The position numbers were made by a program, and so were the translations under genes. From UBA9619 sp964630665 (GTDB taxonomy: Bacteria > Pseudomonadota > Gammaproteobacteria > Arenicellales > UBA868), in the NCBI GenBank assembly GCA_964630665.1, contig CAZVVN010000072.1:1-15736 (forward strand): 15,736 bases of DNA. Reading direction: 5' to 3'. The notes beneath the pieces are model-generated. The model had not been told where the DNA came from, did not search any database, and saw only the letters and a list, made by a program, of their open reading frames with translations. Positions 1 through 7,212 of the stretch are shown piece after piece (within the stretch, counting starts at the first letter, position 1; each line of letters opens with the position of its first letter).

Positions 1-1
1 G

Positions 2-1018
2 GCGGTGCACCACCGTACCCGGCCCTATATCGGCTTTGTTGCTGCCAGCGTGGAACTACGCGCACGATCAGCACTGGACATTGCGCTATGGGATGCGCTC
101 GGTAAAGTCACAGGCCAGCCGGTGTCGGTTCTGCTGGGTGGCCGCGTCCGCGAACAGATCCCCGTCTACAACACCTGTGCAGGCACTCGATATGTCCGTG
201 GTCCAAAAGTCGGCAAAACCGAAAACTTTGGCATCCAGTCAAAGGGAAAGGCCGATGAATACGAAGACCTTCACGGGTTCCTGAACGACCCGGTCAGTCT
301 TGCAGGCAGCCTTCTGGACATGGGTATCGATTCAATGAAGATCTGGCCGTTTGATTTCGCTGCAGAGGCCACCCAGGGTCAGTTCATCAGTCCCGCAGAA
401 CTTGCCAAAGGATTGGCACCGTTCAAGGCCATCCGCAAGGCCTACGGCGACAGGATGCAGCTCAGCGCCGAGTTGCACGGCATGTGGAACCTACCTGAAT
501 CCAGGGTTATCTGCCAGGCACTCGACGAGATCGGGATGCGCTGGATCGAGGATCCGGTCCTGTTGGCCAACCCGTTTGGTATCGCACAGCTCAAGGGATC
601 GGTCCGTTCGCGCCTAGCGATGGGTGAGACTCGCGGAGGCGCCGAGGATTTCAAGATCTTCCTCGACACCGGGGCGTTGTCACTGCTGATTCTCGATATC
701 GGTTGGTGTGGCGGCTTGACTGAGGCACGCCGCTGTGCGGCCCTGGCCGGAGCCTATCTCACTCCGGTGGCTGCTCACGACTGCAACGGTCCGGTCGTAT
801 TGAGCGCGTCGGTTCATTTCTGCCAGGCCACGACAAACGCCTATGTGCAGGAGATTGTTCGTGCGTTTTACTATGGGTGGTACGCTGACATCGTTACTGC
901 TCTACCGCCGGTTGAAGATGGTAGGATCACAACACCTGAAGGGCCTGGCCTGGGAATGGAACTTCTGCCGGATTTCAAGAACCGGGAAGGAACGACCTCC
1001 CGTGTGTCGCATGCGTAA
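2..1018 (+). CDS. Enolase-superfamily acid-sugar dehydratase (mandelate racemase/muconate lactonizing family), 5' partial
   Basis: Member of the mandelate racemase/muconate lactonizing branch of the enolase superfamily. These Mg-dependent enzymes abstract a proton alpha to a carboxylate, and many dehydrate sugar acids to 2-keto-3-deoxy acids. The frame is open to the left edge, so most of the N-terminal capping domain lies outside the window; the GTG at 5 is probably internal. Numbering from that GTG, the family motif ALDIALWDALGK is at 23-34. Barrel residues that can be placed are K112, E156-x-H158, E182 (IEDP), E208 (GET), D231 and H258 (AAHDCNGP). The second lysine of the racemase KxK pair is a tryptophan (KIW). 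The acidic-x-His pair plus the distal His resembles D-galactonate dehydratase, where the two histidines act as acid and base. It heads the visible part of a four-gene operon, with 28 bases to the next gene. The family is sure; dehydratase activity is inferred and the substrate is unknown. Confidence 0.88.
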   Translation, partial: AVHHRTRPYIGFVAASVELRARSALDIALWDALGKVTGQPVSVLLGGRVREQIPVYNTCAGTRYVRGPKVGKTENFGIQSKGKADEYEDLHGFLNDPVSLAGSLLDMGIDSMKIWPFDFAAEATQGQFISPAELAKGLAPFKAIRKAYGDRMQLSAELHGMWNLPESRVICQALDEIGMRWIEDPVLLANPFGIAQLKGSVRSRLAMGETRGGAEDFKIFLDTGALSLLILDIGWCGGLTEARRCAALAGAYLTPVAAHDCNGPVVLSASVHFCQATTNAYVQEIVRAFYYGWYADIVTALPPVEDGRITTPEGPGLGMELLPDFKNREGTTSRVSHA

Positions 1019-1046
1019 AACCCGTTAGGGAACAGGAACACTCAAG

Positions 1047-1964
1047 ATGACCGAACTGACGCTGAATGAAGCCAGACTGCAGGGTGAGATACCCGAGGCA
1101 GAATGGGTCGGCGCACTGCGTGAGACAGACCCGGGCACGCCAGCAGATGAGATCCGCCGCCGGTTTGCAGCTGAGGCATATGTGTGTGTCCCAGGATTTT
1201 TCGGTGAACAGGATGTCCTGGCGGTGCGGCGGGCGGTGTTCACCAAGCTCGCGACGGCAGGTGAAATCCATGGCGCCTCTGAAGAGGGTATCTACGCCGG
1301 TTCCAGCAAGCGACGGGAGCGAATTGAACACCTGGATCAGTTCTGGCGGGAAATCTCCGAGGAGTGGGCATTGCGGCGTGTGACTCATTCGCGGGCGTTG
1401 CATGAGTTTTGTGACATCCTGCTGGAGGAGTCCAGCATCGCACACGACTTTGTGTTTCTGCGGGTATCGAATTACGGTCGCAAGACCTTGGTCCACAGCG
1501 ACCACGGGTTTTTTACCCGTTCGACGGACAATGTCATCACGGCCTGGATCGCTTTTGGTGAGATCCCGCTACAGATGGGCCCTCTTTTCATCCTTGAGAA
1601 CAGCCACAAGCACCCCAGGGTTCAGGAATCGATCCGCGATTTTGACGTCGTTCGGGACAGCGATCGAAAGGCTTCCTGGAGCGAGACCCCGCTGGAGATC
1701 GCCAGACAGTTCTCCTGCCGGGTGCTGACCCGGCACATGCGACCTGGTGATCTGGTGGTGTTCGGCATGCAAATTCTGCATGGATCACTGGACAACGTTG
1801 ATCCCGATCAGCGTATTCGCTTGACCTGTGATGTGCGCTACCAGCCGCGCTCAGAACCTCGGGATCCCCGCTATTTCGGACCCGACCCCGGCGGTACCAC
1901 GGGTCAGGGCTACGGCGAACTGGTCGGGGCCATTCCCTTGGACGAGGCCTGGCACATCCGATGA
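1047..1964 (+). CDS. Phytanoyl-CoA dioxygenase (PhyH) family Fe(II)/2-oxoglutarate-dependent oxygenase
   Basis: A 305-residue member of the PhyH family, non-haem iron oxygenases that hydroxylate small molecules while decarboxylating 2-oxoglutarate. The double-stranded beta-helix carries the iron facial triad: H150-S-D152 inside TLVHSDHGFF, and the distal H245 in MQILHGSLDN. R256 or R258 in RIRLTCDVRY is placed to bind the 2-oxoglutarate carboxylate. MGPLFILENSHKHP (177-190) matches the family's usual GPL...GSH segment. No signal peptide or membrane segment is seen, so it should be cytosolic. The ATG follows AGGAAC, and the stop overlaps the next start in ATGA, implying translational coupling. 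Family members act on fatty acyl-CoAs, phosphonates, ectoine and others. Its place between a sugar-acid dehydratase and a lyase suggests oxidation of a substituted sugar acid, but that is inference. Confidence 0.87.
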   Translation: MTELTLNEARLQGEIPEAEWVGALRETDPGTPADEIRRRFAAEAYVCVPGFFGEQDVLAVRRAVFTKLATAGEIHGASEEGIYAGSSKRRERIEHLDQFWREISEEWALRRVTHSRALHEFCDILLEESSIAHDFVFLRVSNYGRKTLVHSDHGFFTRSTDNVITAWIAFGEIPLQMGPLFILENSHKHPRVQESIRDFDVVRDSDRKASWSETPLEIARQFSCRVLTRHMRPGDLVVFGMQILHGSLDNVDPDQRIRLTCDVRYQPRSEPRDPRYFGPDPGGTTGQGYGELVGAIPLDEAWHIR

Positions 1965-2875
1965 CAGGCTCCGGCAGCAACCACCAGTTCCACGGCATCT
2001 ACCCGATGCTGTATGCATTTTTTCGAGCTGACAACAGCCTTGACCGGGAGGCCCATCGAAGACAGGTCCTGGCCTGTGTTGCTGCCGGTGCCCATGGCCT
2101 TGCTGTCGGGGGTCTGGCGAGCGAGTGCAACAAGCTCTCGAGTGGTGAAAAACGCACCCTGGTCGAATGGACACTGGAAGATACTGCGGGTCGCTTGCCG
2201 GTATCAGTGACGGTCTCGGAAAACACTCTGGCTGGACAGAAGGAGGCGATCGCCCACGCTCGCGACAGCGGTGCTGCGTGGGCTGTGATGCAGCCGCCCC
2301 CGGTCCGCGGGGCCAGCGTCGAGGCCCTGGTCGATTTCTTCGCTGAGGTCGCAGCGGCATCTGATCTGCCGCTGGGGATTCAGAACGCGCCGGAATACAT
2401 CGGCGTCGGCCTGGACAATCCGGCCATTGCCGAACTGGCAAGACGGGCATCCAACGTGGTAGTTCTTAAAGCAGAAGGGCCTGCCCCTTACATCAGCCGC
2501 CTGATGTCGGAGATCGGCCATGGCTTCGCGGTCTTTAACGGTCGCAACGGGGTCGAACTGATTGACAATCTGCGCTCCGGCTGCGCGGGTACGATACCTG
2601 GTGTGGAGTGCTGTGATCTGCAGAGCAAGGTCTATGATCTGTGGCGTGCCGGAGAGATCGGATCAGCGACCAACCAGTTCCGCGAGGTTCTGCCGTTATT
2701 GGCGTTTCTGATGCTGACCATCGATCACCTGCTTTGCTATGGCAAGCGTCTGGCTGCGCGCCGCCTGGAGCTGGATGACGTACATGATCGGGGTCCCGCT
2801 CTGGCGCCACGGGCAGAAGATCTCGAAACGTTGGCATTCTGGTCACAGGAACTGGGGCCTTTGCCGCTGGCTTAG
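1961..2875 (+). CDS. Dihydrodipicolinate synthase/N-acetylneuraminate lyase (DapA) family protein with altered active site
   Basis: A 304-residue (beta/alpha)8 class I aldolase of the DapA/NanA family. These enzymes form a Schiff base between lysine and a 2-keto acid, then condense, cleave or dehydrate it. The Schiff-base lysine is K170 in VVVLKAEG. The N-terminal strand HGIYPMLYAFF (11-21) and the loop GGLASECNKLSSGEK (50-64) correspond to the carboxylate-binding GTTGE region but are divergent. The family tyrosine in YNVP, which completes the proton relay, is absent: the equivalent segment reads Q141-N-A-P144. The sequence is therefore not DapA itself. The start overlaps the oxygenase stop by four bases. 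In this operon it could cleave or dehydrate the 2-keto-3-deoxy product of the upstream dehydratase. The family is clear; the reaction is open. Confidence 0.87.
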   Translation: MTGSGSNHQFHGIYPMLYAFFRADNSLDREAHRRQVLACVAAGAHGLAVGGLASECNKLSSGEKRTLVEWTLEDTAGRLPVSVTVSENTLAGQKEAIAHARDSGAAWAVMQPPPVRGASVEALVDFFAEVAAASDLPLGIQNAPEYIGVGLDNPAIAELARRASNVVVLKAEGPAPYISRLMSEIGHGFAVFNGRNGVELIDNLRSGCAGTIPGVECCDLQSKVYDLWRAGEIGSATNQFREVLPLLAFLMLTIDHLLCYGKRLAARRLELDDVHDRGPALAPRAEDLETLAFWSQELGPLPLA

Positions 2876-2901
2876 ATAGATCGACAACTCAGCGCGTTCG
2901 G

Positions 2902-2906
2902 GGAGG
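2902..2906 (+). promoter_or_regulatory. Strong Shine-Dalgarno site (GGAGG) of the TIM-barrel gene
   Basis: GGAGG sits six bases before the ATG at 2913 and fixes that start. It is the best ribosome-binding site in the four-gene operon. The other two internal junctions are an ATGA overlap and a weaker AGGAAC. Confidence 0.7.
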
Positions 2907-2912
2907 ACAGGC

Positions 2913-3908
2913 ATGATCCGGGAATTGCCGGTCGGGATACAGACCAACGGAATCAAGCACAGCCACCAAGATCCGATGCCGTCGATCGACACCCGCTTCG
3001 CGATGGTTCGGGAATCCGGCGTCTTCGATTACGTCGACAAGACCCCTGACCCGGTTGAGATCGATGCATTCGAGAAGGCCAGCGAGAAGTACGGAATTCC
3101 AGTTCGTTGTGGAGGTTGGTACTACGTGCTCGGTCGTGACGAGCCACTGCTGAGCCGGAACCTGGAGACAGGCAAGCGCCTAGGATCGCTGGATCACAAC
3201 GTGCAGATCCTGTCACACGGGCAGGACGGCGAGTTGGTCACCAACCAGGAGGTGGTCCGTTTTTATGAACGGGCACTGGAGCAGGGCCAGCGATTGGGTG
3301 TGCGACCGTGCCTGGAGGTCCACTGCAATATGTGGTCTGAGGATTTCCGGCGTGTCGAGCAGGTCGGGCAACTGGTTGAGGCTCGTGGTCTGCCCTACCG
3401 GCTGACACTCGATCACAGCCACGTCATTTTCAAGATCGACAACCCTGAGGAACAAGCGGTCTTCGATATCCGCCCGGACGTGCTGTCGGGTGCGCTGGTG
3501 CTGGATCCGTTTGCCAAGGGTAGTATCTGCAAGCGCTGGATCGACGCCGGCTGGGTGGGGCATTGTCATGCCCGCTCAACCGTTCCTGACAACCCGAAGA
3601 ACTTTGACGCGTTGGATGAAAACGGCAATTACGGGCGGGGAATTCAGTACCCTTTTGCAGCGCCTTCTCCGGGGGTCTACCATTCGCCCTGGGATGAGGA
3701 ACGGCTCGAGCCTTGGAAGGAAGTGGTACGCCAGCTGCTGCACTACCATGCCGTTCAGCCCAATAGTCCACTGGGTCAGATCAGCACGGAGTTCATTCCA
3801 AATCTCGATTACGGTGAAGGATGTCGGTATTCACTCTTTGAGCAAGGCATCGCCTGTGCCAGTTGGATCCGGGAAGCCTGGCAGGGCATTGATCAAGACC
3901 ATCGTTGA
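2913..3908 (+). CDS. Xylose isomerase-like TIM barrel protein (sugar isomerase/epimerase/AP endonuclease 2 superfamily)
   Basis: A 331-residue protein of the xylose-isomerase-like TIM-barrel superfamily, whose members isomerise, epimerise or dehydrate sugars and related polyols using divalent metals. Likely metal ligands occur at successive strand ends as the fold requires: E135 and H137 (LEVHCNMW), D167/H168/H170 (LDHSHV), H217 and H219 (GHCHARS), and E293 (ISTEFIP). The metal site therefore looks intact. A conserved-looking G67-G-W-Y-Y stretch lies near the N terminus. No signal peptide is visible. It is the last gene of the four-gene operon, 37 bases after the lyase. No specific named enzyme is recognisable. 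An isomerase or epimerase for a modified sugar acid or keto-sugar is the natural inference from its neighbours. Confidence 0.78.
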   Translation: MIRELPVGIQTNGIKHSHQDPMPSIDTRFAMVRESGVFDYVDKTPDPVEIDAFEKASEKYGIPVRCGGWYYVLGRDEPLLSRNLETGKRLGSLDHNVQILSHGQDGELVTNQEVVRFYERALEQGQRLGVRPCLEVHCNMWSEDFRRVEQVGQLVEARGLPYRLTLDHSHVIFKIDNPEEQAVFDIRPDVLSGALVLDPFAKGSICKRWIDAGWVGHCHARSTVPDNPKNFDALDENGNYGRGIQYPFAAPSPGVYHSPWDEERLEPWKEVVRQLLHYHAVQPNSPLGQISTEFIPNLDYGEGCRYSLFEQGIACASWIREAWQGIDQDHR

Positions 3909-3935
3909 ACGGTCCCCGAGTGCTTTGCAGTACGG

Positions 3936-3967
3936 AAAAAAATGCCCCGCGGGCGCGGGGCAAAAAA
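3936..3967 (-). terminator. Rho-independent terminator of the DUF1127 gene
   Basis: A perfect 8-bp GC-rich stem pairs TGCCCCGC at 3943-3950 with GCGGGGCA at 3955-3962 around a 4-base loop. On the minus strand it is followed by seven T residues (complement of A at 3936-3942), the classic intrinsic terminator layout, about 63 bases past the DUF1127 stop. On the plus strand the hairpin is followed by A, not T, so it should not work well as a terminator for the four-gene operon ending at 3908. Confidence 0.82.
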
Positions 3968-4025
3968 CCACTTGGAGGAGGATAAAACTGTCTTCTAGTA
4001 CGCTTTGTTGAAGTTCTTAGAAGGG

Positions 4026-4472
4026 TTATGAGAAGGGATCATCCGACCTATTCCAAACTGCGAAGCGAACGAGTTCTGCCGTCCGCGTGTGGCCTGATCT
4101 GAGTCCCGCCCGTTGCCAGGGCTCCAGCCCGATATCGGCCAGGAGGCGGGGGCTCAGCGCCAAAATCGCCCGTTGCGCTCGGCGCTCATGGCGCCGCTTT
4201 GCTGCGGCCCGGGTGAGACTGACCAGCCCACGAGCCAGGGCGTTCGGTACTGTTTTGAACAAAAATCCGCCGAGACCGAGGAATACATCCTGGAAGGCCT
4301 GGGCACGCATTTTCCGCGCGAGCGCTACATATTTTTCGTGGTCGGCTAGAATCGCTGAAATGAGTAAGGCGCTGTCTGCGGGGGCCTTGGAAGAGGGCAG
4401 GACGTGGGCGTCGTTCGCGGCTACCCACTGCGCGACCGTCTGTTCCGGATAGGATTCTGGAGCTCGACTCAT
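4026..4472 (-). CDS. DUF1127 (YjiS-like) domain protein
   Basis: A 148-residue basic protein. The C-terminal part carries a DUF1127/YjiS-like motif at about 92-123: an arginine-rich start (KRRHERRAQ) and then LALSPRLLADIGLEP, close to the family signature LxxLSDRxLxDIGLxR. Small DUF1127 proteins of alpha- and gammaproteobacteria have been linked to RNA turnover and phosphate or carbon metabolism, but the family is often only about 50-70 residues. Here about 90 extra N-terminal residues precede the domain and show no recognised fold. A hydrophobic patch (FLGLGGFLF, 64-72) may be amphipathic. AGGA lies eight bases before the ATG. The gene is monocistronic, with its own promoter region and terminator, and is divergent from the LysR gene. 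Function unknown. Confidence 0.78.
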   Translation of the reverse strand: MSRAPESYPEQTVAQWVAANDAHVLPSSKAPADSALLISAILADHEKYVALARKMRAQAFQDVFLGLGGFLFKTVPNALARGLVSLTRAAAKRRHERRAQRAILALSPRLLADIGLEPWQRAGLRSGHTRTAELVRFAVWNRSDDPFS

Positions 4473-4594
4473 GTTATAATTCCTAAATAGCGTTATTGCA
4501 GATCTTTCTTAATAGAAGCTACTATATAATTCTCGATTGGTATTCGACAAACGATCATTTCTTTATTTGTCATTAGATTTTCTAAAGAATCATT
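4473..4594. promoter_or_regulatory. AT-rich divergent promoter region between the DUF1127 and LysR genes
   Basis: This 122-base gap is much richer in A and T than the genes on both sides. For the minus-strand DUF1127 gene a candidate promoter is TTGTCG (complement of 4545-4550), a 16-base spacer and TATATA (complement of 4523-4528). On the plus strand TATAAT occurs at 4525-4530, but no good -35 is seen at the right distance. A 5+3+5 palindrome, TTAGA-TTT-TCTAA at 4573-4585, has the T-N11-A form favoured by LysR proteins and ends ten bases before the LysR start. It could serve autoregulation. All sites are read by eye. Confidence 0.45.
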
Positions 4595-5602
4595 GTGAGA
4601 AGATTGCCGCCACTCAATGCTCTCAAAGCGTTTGAAGCGGCCGGAAGGCACCTGAGCTTTACCCGGGCTGCTGACGAGTTGCATGTCACCCCGGCGGCAA
4701 TCAGCCACCAGATCAAGGCGCTTGAGAGTGATCTGGGTACCAAGCTATTTCGCCGAATGAACCGCTCGCTGCAGTTGACCGACGCGGGCCAGGCCTGCCT
4801 GCCGGGGCTCAGGGAGGGATTCGACAGTATCGCAGTGGCGGTCGACCGTATCCGGTCCAAAACAGACTGGAACATTCTGACCATCAGCGCGCCAGCGGCT
4901 TTTGGCGCACGCTGGCTGGTGCCGCGAATCGTGGATTTCAGGACTGCACACCCGAACATTCAGATTCGAATCGATCCGGCAATCCGGCTGATGGATCCGG
5001 TTCGGGACGGCATCGATGTGGTTATCGAGTTCAGCCAGGGTGACTATCCAGGCCGGCAGGCGCAGCGCCTTTTTGACCAGGCGGTTTATCCCGTCTGCAG
5101 CCCCAGGCTGCTCAGCGGTGACAAACCGCTGCGTTCACCGGCCGACCTTCGGGGGCACACGCTGATCCATTTCGATTCGCCGGCTGGAGATCCCGGCTGG
5201 CCGAACTGGCAAAGCTGGTTGCAGGCAAATTCGGTTGCTGAGATCGACCCGAATAGAGGGCCGCACTTCACCTCACCCAACTTCACGATGCAGGCAATAC
5301 TGGCCGGTCACGGTGTGGCGCTCATGGCGGAGCTGGTGGTCGAAAACGAGCTTGCAGCGGGTACTTTGGTTCGACCATTTGAACTCCCCTACCCGGCAAG
5401 TTTTAGTTATTCGGCTCTGACGACCTCGGCGGGGTCCAGCAACGAACCGGTAGGTCTTTTCTGTGACTGGCTGGCGCGTGAAGCGGCACGCTATGCCCGA
5501 GAGCGAGAGGCTAGGATTCGCGCAGAACGGCCAACCGCGCCTGTTACTGGCGATTCTCAGGACAGATTGCCTCCGATCCAGAGAAGCGGCGAAGCCGCCT
5601 GA
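4595..5602 (+). CDS. LysR-family transcriptional regulator, GcvA-like
   Basis: A 335-residue LysR-type regulator. The N-terminal winged helix-turn-helix starts with RRLPPLNALKAFEAAGRHLS and continues through FTRAADELHVTPAAISHQIK (22-41), the pattern of the GcvA subgroup. The periplasmic-binding-protein-like effector domain follows from about 93 to 295. The GTG start is chosen because the homology begins there; only a weak AAAGA precedes it. About 35 residues beyond the usual length form an Arg/Glu-rich tail (from about 298) with no recognised function. The gene is divergent from DUF1127 and 62 bases upstream of the VOC gene. Possible targets are itself, the VOC gene or the nearby catabolic operons, but the effector cannot be predicted. 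The name gcvA is not warranted without the glycine-cleavage context. Confidence 0.9.
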   Translation: MRRLPPLNALKAFEAAGRHLSFTRAADELHVTPAAISHQIKALESDLGTKLFRRMNRSLQLTDAGQACLPGLREGFDSIAVAVDRIRSKTDWNILTISAPAAFGARWLVPRIVDFRTAHPNIQIRIDPAIRLMDPVRDGIDVVIEFSQGDYPGRQAQRLFDQAVYPVCSPRLLSGDKPLRSPADLRGHTLIHFDSPAGDPGWPNWQSWLQANSVAEIDPNRGPHFTSPNFTMQAILAGHGVALMAELVVENELAAGTLVRPFELPYPASFSYSALTTSAGSSNEPVGLFCDWLAREAARYAREREARIRAERPTAPVTGDSQDRLPPIQRSGEAA

Positions 5603-5664
5603 CTCTAGGTGACGGAATCCCACCGCGTAGACCACTCATCCGAGCAAAACCGGGGGGCGAGCCT

Positions 5665-6096
5665 ATGACAGCCCACGGCATTGAATCCTCGGAACAGGCA
5701 TTGGTCGAGGTAACGGGACTCGATCACATCGGGCTCCGGGTCAGCGACGTTGAGGCATCGCTCGCTTTTTACGCCGATCTTCTAGGCCTTGAGACCGAGC
5801 GAGTCGACCAGTGGCGGCGGGGCGAGGTGACGTTCCCTTCAGTCCGGCTGGATAACGCCACTCTGATCGATTTCTTCCCCACCGATCCGCACGGCGATTC
5901 CAGCAAGGTGCAGAACCAGGATCATTTCTGCCTGGTGATCAGGCCGACCGATCTGAATCTACTCAAAGAAAAATGCGAGGCTATCGGTATCGGAATTCAG
6001 GCCGGTCCCGGGAGTCGCTGGGGTGCACAGGGGGATGGCACCTCCCTGTACCTCTATGACCCAGACCGGAACGTTGTAGAGCTTCGCTACTACTGA
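5665..6096 (+). CDS. VOC family (glyoxalase/bleomycin resistance/dioxygenase fold) metalloprotein
   Basis: A 143-residue vicinal-oxygen-chelate protein. Two beta-alpha-beta-beta-beta modules are recognisable: LDHIGLRVSDVEASLAFYADLLGL starting at 19, and a second beginning near DHFCLVI (86-92). The expected metal ligands are H21, H87 and E139 (NVVELRYY), so a working metal centre is likely. Family members include glyoxalase I, methylmalonyl-CoA epimerase, extradiol dioxygenases and antibiotic-resistance proteins; nothing here selects among them. A purine-rich run (5652-5660) serves as the ribosome-binding region. It follows the LysR gene and ends 48 bases from the stop of the convergent dehydrogenase gene. 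With an acyl-CoA module next door, an epimerase- or lyase-type role on a CoA ester is possible but speculative. Confidence 0.85.
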   Translation: MTAHGIESSEQALVEVTGLDHIGLRVSDVEASLAFYADLLGLETERVDQWRRGEVTFPSVRLDNATLIDFFPTDPHGDSSKVQNQDHFCLVIRPTDLNLLKEKCEAIGIGIQAGPGSRWGAQGDGTSLYLYDPDRNVVELRYY

Positions 6097-6144
6097 TTTC
6101 ACGAACTGTCGGGTCGGCCGTTGTCCTCTATGGCCATCGCCGGT

Positions 6145-7212
6145 TCAGAAATCGGCCAGTGCCGGCCAGAGTTCGGCGTCTCCCGCTGCCGCGATCTGCC
6201 GCCCGAGTTGTCCTGCCCAGAGGCTTTCTGAACCGAAGTCGTCTCGCCAGGCCCACAATCTGCGGGTGGACTGGTGCAGGCTGTACTCGTGTGTGTACCC
6301 CATGGCGCCGTGAACCTGGTGTGCGATCGCGGCACCGCTGCCGGCAGCTTCGCCGGAACGGATTTTCCCGCTAGCAACTGCGATCTTTGTTCGCGGGTCA
6401 TCAAGGCCGTATCGGTCAACGGCCTTGACTGCTGCATCAGCAGCAGAGCCGGCCGCGGCGGTTTCAGCTGCAAGCATGGCTATATTGTGCTGAACGGCCT
6501 GAAACCTGCCGATTGGTCGTCCGAACTGTTCCCGGTCCTGGGCGTATTCGATACATTGTCGAAGAATCCGGCTAAGCGCACCAGCGATCTGCTGGCTGCG
6601 CATCACAGCACCCATTTGGATCATTCGCTTTAGTCCCCCGGGCTCAATTGGCGCAACACTGCTCGGAACAACTCCCTGTGCTTCGACACGATCCTGGGGT
6701 TCACCTGCGAGGCTCTTGCCTCGCCTCACGTCACAGTCGCCGATCTGCAGCAGTGCGGCGTGCTCGTTCCCACCGGCGTCGTCGCCGGTGACAGCAGCAA
6801 GGTGAATAGCCGAAGACGCAAACGGAATCCGGCTGGCTGTTCCAGAGATCTCTCCGGTATCGTCCAGTCGGAAACTCGGCCGGTGCGCAAGCGGCGCAAT
6901 GGCCATCGGTCCTTTGGGACTGGAGAGCCCGCCCTGTGTCAGCAACCAGCCAGCCAGCAGGGTCTCTGCCAGCGGTAGCGGTACCGCGTACTCGGCAGCA
7001 GCCCGCGCAATAGCAAAACCGTCGGCTAATGAAGCGCCGGCACCAGCATGCTCTTCCGGTACCCAGGCCAGTGTGAGACCGGTCTCCTCGATGACCTGCC
7101 AGAGTTCGTCCGGCCAGTTACCGGCTTCGGCCTCATTGACCACCGAGGGGGGGCAGAGATCGCTGAACAATCTGGAGCAGGTGTCAACAATGGCTGGGTC
7201 GACCGAGGTCAT
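6145..7212 (-). CDS. Acyl-CoA dehydrogenase family protein, probable FAD-binding subunit of a heteromer
   Basis: A 355-residue acyl-CoA dehydrogenase homologue with a well-kept C-terminal half and an eroded middle. DREQFGRPIGRFQAVQH (226-242) and QVHGAMGYTHEY (299-310) are the FAD/dimer-contact motifs of the family. The usual MSEPGSGSD loop of the middle domain is missing, and the GGT/EGT segment near the C terminus is replaced by WRDDFGSES, so no catalytic glutamate is apparent there. The start at 7212 is preferred: it has AAAGG upstream, and homology begins soon after. An in-frame ATG at 7296 would add 28 unconvincing residues. It is divergent from a second dehydrogenase that has lost the complementary motifs. 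By analogy with mycobacterial alpha2beta2 dehydrogenases such as ChsE4-ChsE5, the two probably form one enzyme. Confidence 0.85.
   Translation of the reverse strand: MTSVDPAIVDTCSRLFSDLCPPSVVNEAEAGNWPDELWQVIEETGLTLAWVPEEHAGAGASLADGFAIARAAAEYAVPLPLAETLLAGWLLTQGGLSSPKGPMAIAPLAHRPSFRLDDTGEISGTASRIPFASSAIHLAAVTGDDAGGNEHAALLQIGDCDVRRGKSLAGEPQDRVEAQGVVPSSVAPIEPGGLKRMIQMGAVMRSQQIAGALSRILRQCIEYAQDREQFGRPIGRFQAVQHNIAMLAAETAAAGSAADAAVKAVDRYGLDDPRTKIAVASGKIRSGEAAGSGAAIAHQVHGAMGYTHEYSLHQSTRRLWAWRDDFGSESLWAGQLGRQIAAAGDAELWPALADF

Noticed and set aside
1851..2450. Open frame of about 200 codons on the minus strand opposite the oxygenase/lyase junction
   Set aside because: Rich in Arg, Pro and Ser with no recognisable motif, and fully covered by two well-supported plus-strand genes.
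3943..3962. Terminator for the plus-strand four-gene operon
   Set aside because: The plus strand has A residues after the stem rather than T, so the hairpin fits only the minus-strand gene.
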